A stretch of DNA of 35,476 nucleotides from Chitinophagaceae bacterium UBA2793 (GCA_002352045.1 DEHT01000071.1:25654-61129); one strand, 5' to 3'. Shown: positions 1 to 8,325, numbered from the stretch's first letter. Numbers and translations are program-made. Notes: a model not told the origin generated them from the sequence alone.

Positions 1-134
1 TTACTTTTGATACATCCTCTTTTGTTAATCATCCTATTATAAAAGGAATCATTCTGTGTTTTTATAAATACGATTGGCGCTACTGAAATTTTTTCAACGC
101 AATATTATACTAATGATTTTCAGATTTTGATTTT

Positions 135-167
135 TTTGGATGGGGTAAAAGGAATTGCATAAATTTG
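135..167 (+). promoter_or_regulatory. Predicted Bacteroidota-type promoter for the small lipoprotein gene
   Basis: TTTG at 135-138 is followed after 21 bases by TAAATTTG at 160-167, which matches the phylum's TTTG-N19..21-TAnnTTTG promoter. A transcript would start near 174 and leave a leader of about 60 nt before the ATG at 233. Positions 1-134 hold no gene I can recognise. Confidence 0.55.
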
Positions 168-232
168 AGAGTTGGCTGTAATGCTGTGACACTTCCTATA
201 AAGCAGTCAGTTAATTTTTAAATTTTACAAAA

Positions 233-604
233 ATGATTAGACGAATTCACATAGCTGTTATTGCGACAATTTTCATTATTTCGTCTTGTGCAACTTCAAT
301 GACTCCAATGCAAGTGAACAGTACGCTACCCACTTTGACAAAATCAAAATATATCACACAAGCACAAGCAGACGAGAAAGTGAAAGACGGCACTTGTAAA
401 TACTTAGTAAAAAACAGAACTTACGCTGCACCTATGGGACTTTCAACAAAAGAAGATTTAAAATATGGAGCAAAAGGAATTGACGAATGGGTTAAACTTG
501 ATGGCGGCAATGCTTATGTTCTAAAAAATTTCAAGTGGGTTACAGTAGACCATAATGGCAGCACTCAACTTACTATTGATTTTGACACTATGATATGTGA
601 GTGA
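233..604 (+). CDS. Small exported lipoprotein of unknown function
   Basis: The 123-residue protein starts with a basic and then hydrophobic signal and a lipobox (ISSC, Cys19), so it should be lipid-anchored on the outer side of a membrane. The mature part is about 105 residues, is rich in Lys, Thr and Asp, and has two further cysteines (in GTCKYL and in MICE at the end) that could pair. I recognise no family. It stands alone on the plus strand, with a well-formed promoter at 135-167 and a weak hairpin just after the stop. The neighbourhood to its right is decayed DNA, so this may be an accessory gene. The ATG is chosen because it gives a complete signal peptide. Confidence 0.75.
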   Translation: MIRRIHIAVIATIFIISSCATSMTPMQVNSTLPTLTKSKYITQAQADEKVKDGTCKYLVKNRTYAAPMGLSTKEDLKYGAKGIDEWVKLDGGNAYVLKNFKWVTVDHNGSTQLTIDFDTMICE

Positions 605-948
605 CCTTGCTACAATACTTTCGAATGAAGTATTAGTTTTAGATTTAGAAATATAAATTTCACTTAATAGTTCGTTTCAACAACTCGACAACAAATTCAT
701 AAGTTAGAAAATTAATAGCATTGGTAGCAGGTAAAGTTGTTCAACTAAAATCAGGTAAACAATATTTGACTATCCAAAGAACAATCGGAGACAGTAGCAA
801 TTAGGTGACTCCGCCTCGTTTCGTGTCTTCACGAAACGAAATAAACGGAATGTTATGCAATCAATAATAATGTCTTTGTATTCAACTTTTTTTCAATGAA
901 GATGGTTCCGGTTGTATTTTTTTGCAGTTAAAATTTGCGGCCAGATAG
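605..948. other. Gene-poor stretch with a strong hairpin and possible gene debris
   Basis: There is no intact gene. A 10-bp perfect stem (TCGTTTCGTG at 816-825, CACGAAACGA at 830-839) closes a 4-nt loop and is not followed by a T-run. Just before it, 718-804 reads through as GKVVQLKSGKQYLTIQ followed by a stop. This faintly resembles the start of DUF2158/YodC-like proteins but has no start codon. Both suggest decayed accessory DNA. Confidence 0.3.
614..634 (+). terminator. Weak hairpin after the lipoprotein gene
   Basis: AATACTT (614-620) pairs with AAGTATT (628-634) around a 7-nt loop, 10 bases past the stop codon. The stem is AT-only and the T-rich stretch after it is interrupted, so this is at best a weak terminator. 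Confidence 0.3.
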
Positions 949-1092
949 TTGGAAATTTCATGCAAAAAAAAAGACGGTACTATGTTCGATGTAGAGTATG
1001 CTAATAATTTACCAAATGGCAGAGGCCGAATTACCTATTCTGATGGCAGAGCATACACCGGAATATAGGTTAATGGCGCTTATCAAAAATAG
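949..1092 (+). pseudogene. Remnant of a MORN-repeat protein gene
   Basis: In the frame through 982-1092 the DNA reads NGRGRITYSDGRAYTGI, then a TAG stop at 1066-1068, then VNGAYQK and a second stop at 1090-1092. The pattern NGxGxxxYxDGxxYxGxWxNG is that of MORN repeats, and the stop sits exactly where the repeat has its Trp (TGG to TAG is one base change). Only about one repeat remains and no good start is visible (a stop lies at 946-948), so this looks like a dead gene fragment. MORN repeats usually occur in tandem in membrane- or surface-associated bacterial proteins. Confidence 0.55.
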
Positions 1093-1146
1093 CCGGCGGC
1101 TAACATCGGAATCAGTTGCACATCGGAAAAAAATAGTATTAACACT

Positions 1147-2418
1147 TCAATTTTTTTCTTCCGGTTGTTGCCCGGGTTCTATAATCAATCTCAATGTAGG
1201 ATCGTTGGATAAAAAATTCCCAAGCCAGTTATAGCATAGTTTTAGTTTGTTTTTGAAACCGGCGATGGGCAGTATATGAATGATCAACCACATGCACCAT
1301 GCAATAAACCCTTTAAAAAAGCCAATCGGTAATTCTGCTACGGCTTTATATTTGTTGATAATGGCCATTTGCCCTTTGTTGAAATAGCTAAACGATGCCT
1401 GCGGTTTGCTTTTTAAAATATTTTTAAAATTTTTCCCTAACAAAGTTCCCTGCTGTATGGCTACCTGTGCTACCTGCGGGTGGCCTTGCGGAAACTTTTT
1501 ATCTGTAAACTGGCAACAAATATCGCCTATGGCAAATACATTGGAAGTACCAGCAACAAGGTTGTAATTATTTACAGCAACTCGCCTGTTTTTTAAAATG
1601 GATGTTTGGGGTAATCCGTTTATTGTATTTGCAATTACACCAGAAACCCAAATGAGTGTTTTGGCTTTTATTTGTTCATCATTAGATAGGAAAACAACAT
1701 CGCTATGATAATCTTTTACAGCAACAGAAAGTTTTACCTGTACACCCATTTTTGCTAAAGCTTTCAAAGCTTCTGCCTGCGATTTTTTCGACATGGTGCC
1801 CAGCAAACTATCTGCGGCATCTATCAGAAATATTTGCATAGGAAATGCTTTCAACTCGGGGTAGTCCTTCAATCGAATGTGCTTGTTCATTTCTGATAGC
1901 ATACCTGAAAGCTCAACCCCTGTGGGGCCGCCACCGGCAATTACAAAAGTTAGCAACTTACTTCTATCTTCGGCATCCTTCGTTTTGCAAGCCTGCTCCA
2001 ACTTACAAAGGATTGAATTTCGTACTCGCAAAGCATCAGTGATGTTTTTTAAGGGTAATGCTTTTTCGCTAATGGAGTTAATGCCAAAATAATTTGTTTG
2101 AGTACCCTGTGCAAAAACCAGGTAATCGTAATGAAGGTTGCCTGCGCTGGTATAAACAATATTTTGTTCTACATCAACCTGCTTAAATTCTCCCTGGTAA
2201 AAACGAACATTATCTTTTCCCTGTAACATTTTACGAAAAGGGTAGCTTATATTGGATGGTTCAATAAACGAAGAAGCTACCTGGTAAATGAGCGGCGGAA
2301 AATAATGGTAGTTGTTTTTGTCTATTAAAATAATTTCAACATCTCTTAGTGCGTAAAGATTTTTAATAAGGTTAATTCCGGCAAAGCCACCACCTATAAC
2401 CACTATTCTTTTTTTCAT
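1147..2418 (-). CDS. ndh: Type II NADH:quinone oxidoreductase (NDH-2)
   Basis: This is a single-subunit flavoprotein that passes electrons from NADH to the quinone pool on the inner face of the cytoplasmic membrane without pumping protons. Of its 423 residues, GGGFAG at 9-14 is the FAD-binding Rossmann turn, GGGPTG at 162-167 the NADH-binding turn, and FAIGDI around 295-300 the second FAD contact. YFPPLIYQVAS (39-49) and AQVAIQQG (317-324) are typical NDH-2 quinone-site and flavin-site segments. Residues about 368-388 form a hydrophobic C-terminal helix for membrane anchoring. Length and motifs fit complete NDH-2. It is the last gene of a three-gene minus-strand operon, 14 bases after the DoxX-like gene. 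Both are respiratory-type membrane functions, so co-expression makes sense. Confidence 0.9.
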   Translation of the reverse strand: MKKRIVVIGGGFAGINLIKNLYALRDVEIILIDKNNYHYFPPLIYQVASSFIEPSNISYPFRKMLQGKDNVRFYQGEFKQVDVEQNIVYTSAGNLHYDYLVFAQGTQTNYFGINSISEKALPLKNITDALRVRNSILCKLEQACKTKDAEDRSKLLTFVIAGGGPTGVELSGMLSEMNKHIRLKDYPELKAFPMQIFLIDAADSLLGTMSKKSQAEALKALAKMGVQVKLSVAVKDYHSDVVFLSNDEQIKAKTLIWVSGVIANTINGLPQTSILKNRRVAVNNYNLVAGTSNVFAIGDICCQFTDKKFPQGHPQVAQVAIQQGTLLGKNFKNILKSKPQASFSYFNKGQMAIINKYKAVAELPIGFFKGFIAWCMWLIIHILPIAGFKNKLKLCYNWLGNFLSNDPTLRLIIEPGQQPEEKN

Positions 2419-2432
2419 GTTTTTTAAGTGGG

Positions 2433-3233
2433 TTATAATTCAACACGGTTTAAAATATATTGCTGTGTATCTAAAGTTATAGCTACAATGCTATCATTTA
2501 TATGCCGATAAAGATGCCGACCCTGGCCCAATAATTCATTTTTGCTTTTTATGTTTAAAGAATGGTTATTGGCTTTATAGCGTCCCGAAATGAATGCAGC
2601 ATTTCTAGTTTTTGCAACCAAAAGATCTCCTTTTTCGAAATAAAAGAATTGAATGCCCGGATGATTTTTAATTTCCCATTTTCCAATTAATTTACTATCG
2701 TTTTTTATGGTAAATTGATTATGGTAGATTACAAAAAGAGCCAAAGTACATCCTGTAATAATTGCCAGCGAAGGTGCTACCAGCTTTTTTAAGAAGCCAT
2801 TGTGAGCAACTAACCCGGATGTAGAAAAAAAGTATCGTATAAAACTTTTTGAATAAATGGCTAATAAAATACACCCTGCAATAAACAACGAAACCGATGT
2901 AAGCAATGCTGCTATATCAAACATAAAGTTGAGTAGCATAATATTTAAACTCAGGGGAACAAAAAGAACTATGCCCAATTTTCGGGTTCGTGGAAATAGT
3001 ACCAGCAACCCTACTGTAACTTCAATAAGCCCAATTATTACCTGGTAGGCTGGATGATAGTTGTAAAATGCCCAGGTAAGCTGCGTGCCGTTTAACTGCC
3101 CAAGGGTTGTATCGTTTAAATAATACTCAACAGAAAATTGCAGCCTGCATACTTTTACAATTCCATAAACCAGCATAAGAATGCAAATAAAATAACTACA
3201 TGCTGCTTCCATATAATGGATACTCTTTTTCAT
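2433..3233 (-). CDS. DoxX-like membrane protein with an extra C-terminal domain
   Basis: The protein has 266 residues. Four hydrophobic helices at about 10-30, 62-81, 86-105 and 108-127 give the layout of the DoxX/DoxD-like family, including a helix-loop-helix arrangement with a charged PRTRK turn at 81-85. A fifth helix at about 151-171 is followed by a soluble tail of some 90 residues starting SKLIGKWEI, which has a lipocalin-like opening and mostly beta character. With this topology the tail would most likely face the periplasm. DoxX-like proteins are often linked to quinone or thiol redox chemistry, and the next gene is NDH-2, 14 bases downstream. The exact function is unknown and the family assignment is from topology and general sequence feel, not from a search. 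Confidence 0.6.
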   Translation of the reverse strand: MKKSIHYMEAACSYFICILMLVYGIVKVCRLQFSVEYYLNDTTLGQLNGTQLTWAFYNYHPAYQVIIGLIEVTVGLLVLFPRTRKLGIVLFVPLSLNIMLLNFMFDIAALLTSVSLFIAGCILLAIYSKSFIRYFFSTSGLVAHNGFLKKLVAPSLAIITGCTLALFVIYHNQFTIKNDSKLIGKWEIKNHPGIQFFYFEKGDLLVAKTRNAAFISGRYKANNHSLNIKSKNELLGQGRHLYRHINDSIVAITLDTQQYILNRVEL

Positions 3234-3266
3234 TTTATGTTTTTAATTAATGTTAAAATTTAAAAC

Positions 3267-4538
3267 TCAATCGAATTTTATACTCATGTTTATGAAGTTT
3301 ATGGTCATGCTTTCACATTGCTGTATTAAATCCTGTCCTATGTTTCCATAAATGCTACTTCGTTTTTCATCAAAATAGGTTGGCAAAATGCTCACATTTT
3401 TTAGCACAAATATTTTATCATTAACAGCAATGTGGAAGTCTTTTTTATATGCCTTAAATGCTCTAACTCCGGCTGCGCCCCCCAGGTTTACAATGCTAAC
3501 TGTATTGTTAGCAACAATTTCTTGTTGGTTCTCTAAATAGTAGGGTGAGTAAAGAAGGGTACTATCGGCACCAGTGTCCAAAGTAAAAAGCCTGTTGTTT
3601 AATACAATTAATGGCGTGAGTTCGTCCATTGCCAAATTGGGTAATAAAGTTTCTTTGATTGTATCTTTTAAAACAATAAAATGCCCATCCCTGGTAGTTT
3701 GTACTTGTTTTAATGCTTCAATAATTGGATAACCCAATATGCCGTTTATTTGGTAATTTATTTCTGCAAACTTTAAAGCATCATCTTTCAAAACAAGAAA
3801 AATACTGTTTCTAATTTCAATAGACCCCAATTTTAACATAGGGCAAATGGCCAGGTTGGCATATACATCTTCTCCGGTAATTGTACCTACTTGTATAGAA
3901 GCCGGAATAAGTTTCATTCCCAAAATTTTGGCTGTTGTTTCTGTTACTGTTGAAATATTTGCACCTGTATCAAAAATAAAATTGCTGCTATCTTTCTCCG
4001 TGCAAATTGTTAAGTTGTTTAACCCTGCTTTGTCTTTATTCATTTTCAGCCTGGTTTGTTCTTTTATTTTTACCAGTTGAGCAGGTTGGTTTGCTAAAGC
4101 AGTCCAAATTTTAAGATTGTTTTCAGCATTCTTTCTAATGTATTCGGAAATGAAACGGCCATAGTTTTGTATAATATATTCAATTGATTTTTTTGCTTCT
4201 TTGTAATCATATCTTTTAACAGCGTTATCCTCTTTTATTTTATATAGTTTATAAACTAAGGAATCAGCTAGTTTCGTTTTAGAATGAATGAGCCAGTTAA
4301 TTTTTTGATTAGATGATTCTATTTGGTTAAAAGCATTCAACAAATGGGCTTCAATAATATACTGATGCACATGAGTAAGATTGGTTTTCTGCAATTCATA
4401 TTGTTCGGTTGCCTTGAAAAAATCTTTTTGGGATATCAAAGCATAAATACTTTCAAATGTTGTACAATTTTTTTGTGCAACCAGGCTAATGCTTGATATG
4501 GAAAGTAGTGCCAGTAGTATTGCTTTTATTTTTTTCAA
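3267..4538 (-). CDS. Exported bilobal retropepsin-like aspartyl protease
   Basis: The protein has 423 residues with a signal peptide ending near AQ (21-22). Residues about 25-160 look alpha-helical and somewhat TPR-like. Two aspartyl-protease lobes follow, each with its own catalytic DTGA (190-193 and 321-324) and its own downstream hydrophobic-Gly motif (GILGYPII at about 266-273, GNIGQDLI at about 398-405). Most bacterial retropepsin-like proteins have one lobe and act as dimers; here both halves of the active site are in one chain, as in pepsin. It probably cleaves or binds proteins in the periplasm. It opens the minus-strand operon, 33 bases before the DoxX-like gene. Substrate unknown. 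Confidence 0.75.
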   Translation of the reverse strand: MKKIKAILLALLSISSISLVAQKNCTTFESIYALISQKDFFKATEQYELQKTNLTHVHQYIIEAHLLNAFNQIESSNQKINWLIHSKTKLADSLVYKLYKIKEDNAVKRYDYKEAKKSIEYIIQNYGRFISEYIRKNAENNLKIWTALANQPAQLVKIKEQTRLKMNKDKAGLNNLTICTEKDSSNFIFDTGANISTVTETTAKILGMKLIPASIQVGTITGEDVYANLAICPMLKLGSIEIRNSIFLVLKDDALKFAEINYQINGILGYPIIEALKQVQTTRDGHFIVLKDTIKETLLPNLAMDELTPLIVLNNRLFTLDTGADSTLLYSPYYLENQQEIVANNTVSIVNLGGAAGVRAFKAYKKDFHIAVNDKIFVLKNVSILPTYFDEKRSSIYGNIGQDLIQQCESMTINFINMSIKFD

Positions 4539-4808
4539 CTTTCAAATTTTACTATCAGTTAAAGCCTTTATTATACTTCAAAGTTGAGTACGACAGCTCA
4601 AATAGTAAAACCAAACGGGTGTCAAATGGCATTTTAAATTGATGAATCATCCATTTACGGTAATTAACTGTTTTTGTTTTTTCAACTTTATTTTCTTGAT
4701 TATTCGAAACTCTGTAACGGATACATTTTATTTTTTTTTAACCATTTACAATACAACCTGAAAAAATAAAATTCACACGCAAAATTGTTCAGTTCATAAC
4801 CTTCTGCA
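4539..4808. other. Divergent intergenic region
   Basis: AT-rich control region between the minus-strand protease operon and the plus-strand DUF1772-like gene. The plus-strand promoter lies at its right end (4809-4839). I see no convincing promoter octamer on the minus strand and no gene. Confidence 0.4.
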
Positions 4809-4839
4809 TTGTTCTTTTTTATATGGGAAGATAGCTTTG
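4809..4839 (+). promoter_or_regulatory. Predicted Bacteroidota-type promoter
   Basis: TTG at 4809-4811, 20 bases, then TAGCTTTG at 4832-4839, a full match to TAnnTTTG. Transcription would begin near 4846, about 27 nt before the ATG at 4873. This also argues against the in-frame TTG at 4837 as a start, since that codon lies inside the promoter. Confidence 0.6.
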
Positions 4840-4872
4840 TCTTTCAATTATAATAAACAACAAACAATTAAT

Positions 4873-5358
4873 ATGAGTTTTAAAACATTGATATATGCAC
4901 TTGCCTGTTTATCCTTTTCGGTAGTGATAGGTGCAGCCGTTTATGAGCATGTAGCAGTTGTTCCCAATTGGAAGGTTGCCCCGCCTGTTTCCCTGAGTAT
5001 GTTTCAAGGAGAATATGGCTTAAACCCGGCTCCATTTTGGATTGCCATCCATCCTGTAACATTGGTGCTACTATTAGCTTCAATACTGTTTTTTTGGAAA
5101 ACGGAAAGTAAAAAGTATGTATTGATTACCGGTATTGGCTATTTAATTGTACTGATTATCACTTTTATATTTTTTGTTCCCGAATTAATTGCTATCACTC
5201 AAACAACTTTCGGCCAACAGGTAGATCCATCATTGATTAAAAGAGCTAAGCTGTGGGAAACCTTAAGCCTTGTTAGGCTTTCTTTTTTAATAATACTGGC
5301 AATTGTTGCATTGATAGGGCTCACAAAATGCCGGCCTCATCATGATGCCAGTTACTAA
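4873..5358 (+). CDS. Four-helix membrane protein, DUF1772-like
   Basis: The protein has 161 residues from the ATG at 4873. Four hydrophobic segments (about 5-24, 55-76, 86-107 and 137-157) fill nearly the whole chain. The segment between helices 1 and 2 carries AAVYEHVAVVPNW and ends in APFWIAIHP, which resembles DUF1772 (anthrone-oxygenase-like) membrane proteins. The reading frame extends upstream to a TTG at 4837, but that codon sits in the promoter octamer, so the ATG is preferred. Function is unknown. The following gene starts about 107 bases downstream on the same strand and may be co-transcribed. Confidence 0.7.
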   Translation: MSFKTLIYALACLSFSVVIGAAVYEHVAVVPNWKVAPPVSLSMFQGEYGLNPAPFWIAIHPVTLVLLLASILFFWKTESKKYVLITGIGYLIVLIITFIFFVPELIAITQTTFGQQVDPSLIKRAKLWETLSLVRLSFLIILAIVALIGLTKCRPHHDASY

Positions 5359-5465
5359 TTATTTTGTTTTCAAATATCATTTATGATTTATAAAATGCGT
5401 TGGCAGTTGTTCCAAAATATATGCAGTGCCGGCTATTGATACTATTAAATATTAAAAACTTTGTT

Positions 5466-6902
5466 ATGGTAAAAAATGTAATGGTTATTTTATCTTTTTT
5501 AATTCTTAAAAACGGATACGGACAAGTTATAGTAAAAGATAGTATGCCTGCTTCTTTTGACTGGAGCCTTCATATAGTGGATGCTCCATATTTTATGGAT
5601 GCTGTAAAAACAGAAGCAGTAAGAGCTAATGACGATGTTGCTCCATTTACGGGAAAGCTAAAGTTTCAACATTATAAAAATAGTTATCGTAACCTTAGCA
5701 TGATGCAGTCAACCGATATGGCCCGAAACCTGCATGGTAGCTTATATTACGGGCACAATGTATTGTGGAGTAAATTGGTAAAGCCCAGCACTACAAAAAA
5801 ATATATTTTAAATAGGGTACTTGCAAATGTTACAGCATTGGGTACAGATTACCTGGCAATTAAGCTGCCTTACGGTTATGCTTTTCAGCATGAAGAATTT
5901 CATCGTGCAGTAATGTCAACAAGGCATATTTACAGTTATGATGAAGTGTGGAATTTTGGCAAAGGGTTGGATATTGCTGTTACCGGGGTAAAAGACGAAG
6001 ACCTTATATATCTAAAACAAAAACATCCTGCCGACCTTGTTCGCTTAGCTTCTGCGGGTGTAGAAGGGGAGTACAGGTACCTGCAAAGAATGAGAGAAGA
6101 TAATTTTTTTAAACAAACTAATTATCCTATGATAGGTATTTCTTTGTTAGGAACTTTTCATGCAGTAAACTATGTAAACCTTCCATTTGCCAAAAGGTTT
6201 AATTCAATTACAGACAGTATTTTGGCTCATGACAGAGATAATGTTTTAGCAAGAGATTTTATGGGATACGATTTTTCTGCCTGGGTTTATGATTTGTTTC
6301 GCCCAAATGAACCATATGAGCAGCGGGGAAACTGGCCGGGCGGAGTGGGAATTAAACGTCCAATAAAAGAGAGTGATTTGACACCGGAAATGAAAAAGTT
6401 TTTAAGAAAAACTGGCAACTGGCAGTACCTGAACTTTGTGTCGCCTTTTATGATTGGTATAAACAGGCTGCAACTTAAAGAGGGTTATTTTTTTAATTTT
6501 GCTCTGCGAAGTGTACCTACTTCTTTCGGGTATTATGCAGGCGGCGATTTTTTTCTCGACTTCAATAAGCGTCAAATGATGATTTGCATTGCTGTAAACA
6601 AAAGTAAAAATTTAGTGCTGCCGTCATTTGATTGGAGTTATCATAATTTTAAAAAAGCGGCTAATGACCGATTAAGTACCAGCTTTCAAATATCTACATG
6701 GCTGCAGCCTAAAGATCAAATGTTTGCCGCTCAAAAGAGCAGCTTTGGGTTTTCAATTGGGGCTCAACCAAAATTAAAAATTTCTAAAAACGTATCATTG
6801 ATTGCCGATTTTAACTACAAAACCAAAGGCTGGGTTTTTAGTAACCCTTATCTCGATGATAAATTTACAGGACGGTTTGGATTTAATGTAAGTACACGGT
6901 AA
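5466..6902 (+). CDS. Exported protein with an HExxH motif and beta-rich C-terminus
   Basis: The protein has 478 residues from the ATG at 5466, which gives a clean signal peptide ending GYGQ at 17-20; an upstream TTG at 5400 would bury the signal and is rejected. HEEFH at 142-146 is a perfect HExxH zinc-protease motif, followed some 50 residues later by AGVEGEY (197-203), whose Glu could be the third ligand as in gluzincins. The flanking segments (TALGTDYLAIKLPYGYAFQ before, FGKGLDIAVTG after) are fairly hydrophobic. From about residue 350 the chain alternates in short beta strands with aromatic ends, as in an outer-membrane barrel or edge domain. I do not recognise a named family. A membrane-associated or outer-membrane metallopeptidase is a reasonable guess, but activity is not shown. 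Confidence 0.65.
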   Translation: MVKNVMVILSFLILKNGYGQVIVKDSMPASFDWSLHIVDAPYFMDAVKTEAVRANDDVAPFTGKLKFQHYKNSYRNLSMMQSTDMARNLHGSLYYGHNVLWSKLVKPSTTKKYILNRVLANVTALGTDYLAIKLPYGYAFQHEEFHRAVMSTRHIYSYDEVWNFGKGLDIAVTGVKDEDLIYLKQKHPADLVRLASAGVEGEYRYLQRMREDNFFKQTNYPMIGISLLGTFHAVNYVNLPFAKRFNSITDSILAHDRDNVLARDFMGYDFSAWVYDLFRPNEPYEQRGNWPGGVGIKRPIKESDLTPEMKKFLRKTGNWQYLNFVSPFMIGINRLQLKEGYFFNFALRSVPTSFGYYAGGDFFLDFNKRQMMICIAVNKSKNLVLPSFDWSYHNFKKAANDRLSTSFQISTWLQPKDQMFAAQKSSFGFSIGAQPKLKISKNVSLIADFNYKTKGWVFSNPYLDDKFTGRFGFNVSTR

Positions 6903-7446
6903 TATTATTGATTAATCGAAATTTTGTTTATTCTGGATTTGCACCTGAATATTAAAGAAATGAAACTTTTATATGAAGGCTCCAAAATTTTATCTCAAAT
7001 CATTAGCTATGAAACCTCGCCCCGGTTCGTATTCTAAGATATTACCAAAATATTAAGCAGCTAAACTCACTTCATATGGTTTTGGCTGTTAACAAAAAAT
7101 ATTAATCATCTTTTTTAACAACTTATCTAAAGTTTTTGATGGAGATTAGAATATTCGGTTCGTGTGCCACCGAAAGGAGGTATCTGTCTTTATTAATGCC
7201 CGATTTATTTATCAAGGCTTTCTTTCAACCTCTAAACCGAAAGTGCCCAAAATAATTTTATTGAAAGTGTGAGAAATAAATTGCAAAGCTCTAATTCTAC
7301 TCACAATCCAAAAAAAAATAGTGCATTGTAGGGTTTGATTAAGCGAATAGCTTCAAATTGCCTGCTACAATCCCCCTTTTTTTACAAGCATATTCTTCGT
7401 TTCTTTGCAGCTCAAAGATTGTTCACCTATATATATGTAATATTAT
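6903..7446. other. 544-bp leader region before prpB, no gene recognised
   Basis: No convincing gene on either strand. It must hold the prp promoter; the best candidate is an imperfect octamer TTTCTTTG at 7400-7407. AAAGGAGGT at 7173-7181 is an unusually perfect Shine-Dalgarno-like sequence for this phylum, and 16 bases on there is an ATG (7195) opening a frame of only 19 codons. I see no clear riboswitch fold or operator. Confidence 0.35.
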
Positions 7447-8325
7447 ATGACATCACCCGGACTTCGTTTTAGGCAGGCCATGCAAAAAGAAAACCCACTT
7501 CAAATTGTGGGCGCCATCAATGCACAACATGCTTTAATAGCACAGCAGGCAGGCTTCAATGCCATTTATCTTTCGGGTGGAGGCGTAGCAGCAGGTTCGT
7601 TGGGCATTCCCGATTTAGGTATAACCACTTTAGAAGATGTGTTGATTGATATCAGTCGCATTACCAATGTTTGTAATTTACCGCTTATGGTAGATATTGA
7701 TACCGGTTTTGGGCCCTCGGCTTTTAATATCAATCGTACTGTTCGTTCTTTAATTAAAGCAGGTGCTGCTGCATTGCATATTGAAGACCAGGTAGGCGCC
7801 AAACGATGTGGCCACCGGCCGGGAAAAGAAGTGGTTGCCAAAGACGAAATGGTAAATCGCCTAAAAGCCGCCGTAGATGCCCGCACCGATGAAAACTTTG
7901 TAATAGGTGCACGTACCGATGCATTCGCTACCGAAGGCTTAGAAAAAACTTTGGAAAGAGCGGTTGCTTATAAAGAAGCCGGCGCCGATTTTATTTTTGC
8001 AGAAGCAGTGCCCGATATTTCCGATTATCAAAAATTTGTGGATGCCACCGGTATTCCTGTGCTGGCCAATATTACAGAATTTGGAATGATAAAAATGTAC
8101 ACGGTTGAGGAATTAAAAAACGCCGGTGTAGGCCTCATTTTGTATCCGCTATCAGCTTTTAGAGCTGCAAACAAAGCCGCTCAAAATGTGTACGAACATA
8201 TTAGAAAAGAAGGTACGCAACAAAATGTGTTGGATACCATGCAAACCCGTAAAGAGTTGTATGAAACCATCGGCTACTATGATTATGAACAAAAATTAGA
8301 TGAACTTTTCAAACAAGGAAAATAA
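7447..8325 (+). CDS. prpB: 2-methylisocitrate lyase
   Basis: Splits 2-methylisocitrate into pyruvate and succinate, the last step of the methylcitrate cycle for propionyl-CoA breakdown, in the cytoplasm. The 292-residue length is normal for PrpB. KRCGHR at 119-124 is the signature loop with the catalytic Cys121. DIDTGFG (83-89) and IEDQ (112-115) supply Mg2+-binding acidic residues, and SGGGVAAGSLGIPDLG (43-58) is the substrate loop. The KRCGHRPGK form favours PrpB over isocitrate lyase, and the prpC and prpD neighbours support this. It is first in the operon, and its stop codon overlaps the start of prpC by one base (TAATG). Confidence 0.95.
   Translation: MTSPGLRFRQAMQKENPLQIVGAINAQHALIAQQAGFNAIYLSGGGVAAGSLGIPDLGITTLEDVLIDISRITNVCNLPLMVDIDTGFGPSAFNINRTVRSLIKAGAAALHIEDQVGAKRCGHRPGKEVVAKDEMVNRLKAAVDARTDENFVIGARTDAFATEGLEKTLERAVAYKEAGADFIFAEAVPDISDYQKFVDATGIPVLANITEFGMIKMYTVEELKNAGVGLILYPLSAFRAANKAAQNVYEHIRKEGTQQNVLDTMQTRKELYETIGYYDYEQKLDELFKQGK

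Noticed and set aside
780..870. Possible integron attC-type site (hairpin followed by GTTATGC)
   Set aside because: No matching upstream inverse box (GCATAAC) and no row of cassette-like genes or integrase gene was seen.
998..1234. A 78-codon frame overlapping the end of the NDH-2 gene
   Set aside because: It is out of frame with the MORN remnant, overlaps the conserved NDH-2 C-terminus on the other strand and resembles no protein.
5400..5465. Longer N-terminus of the HEEFH protein from a TTG at 5400
   Set aside because: It would put 22 residues before a normal signal peptide; the ATG at 5466 is far more likely.
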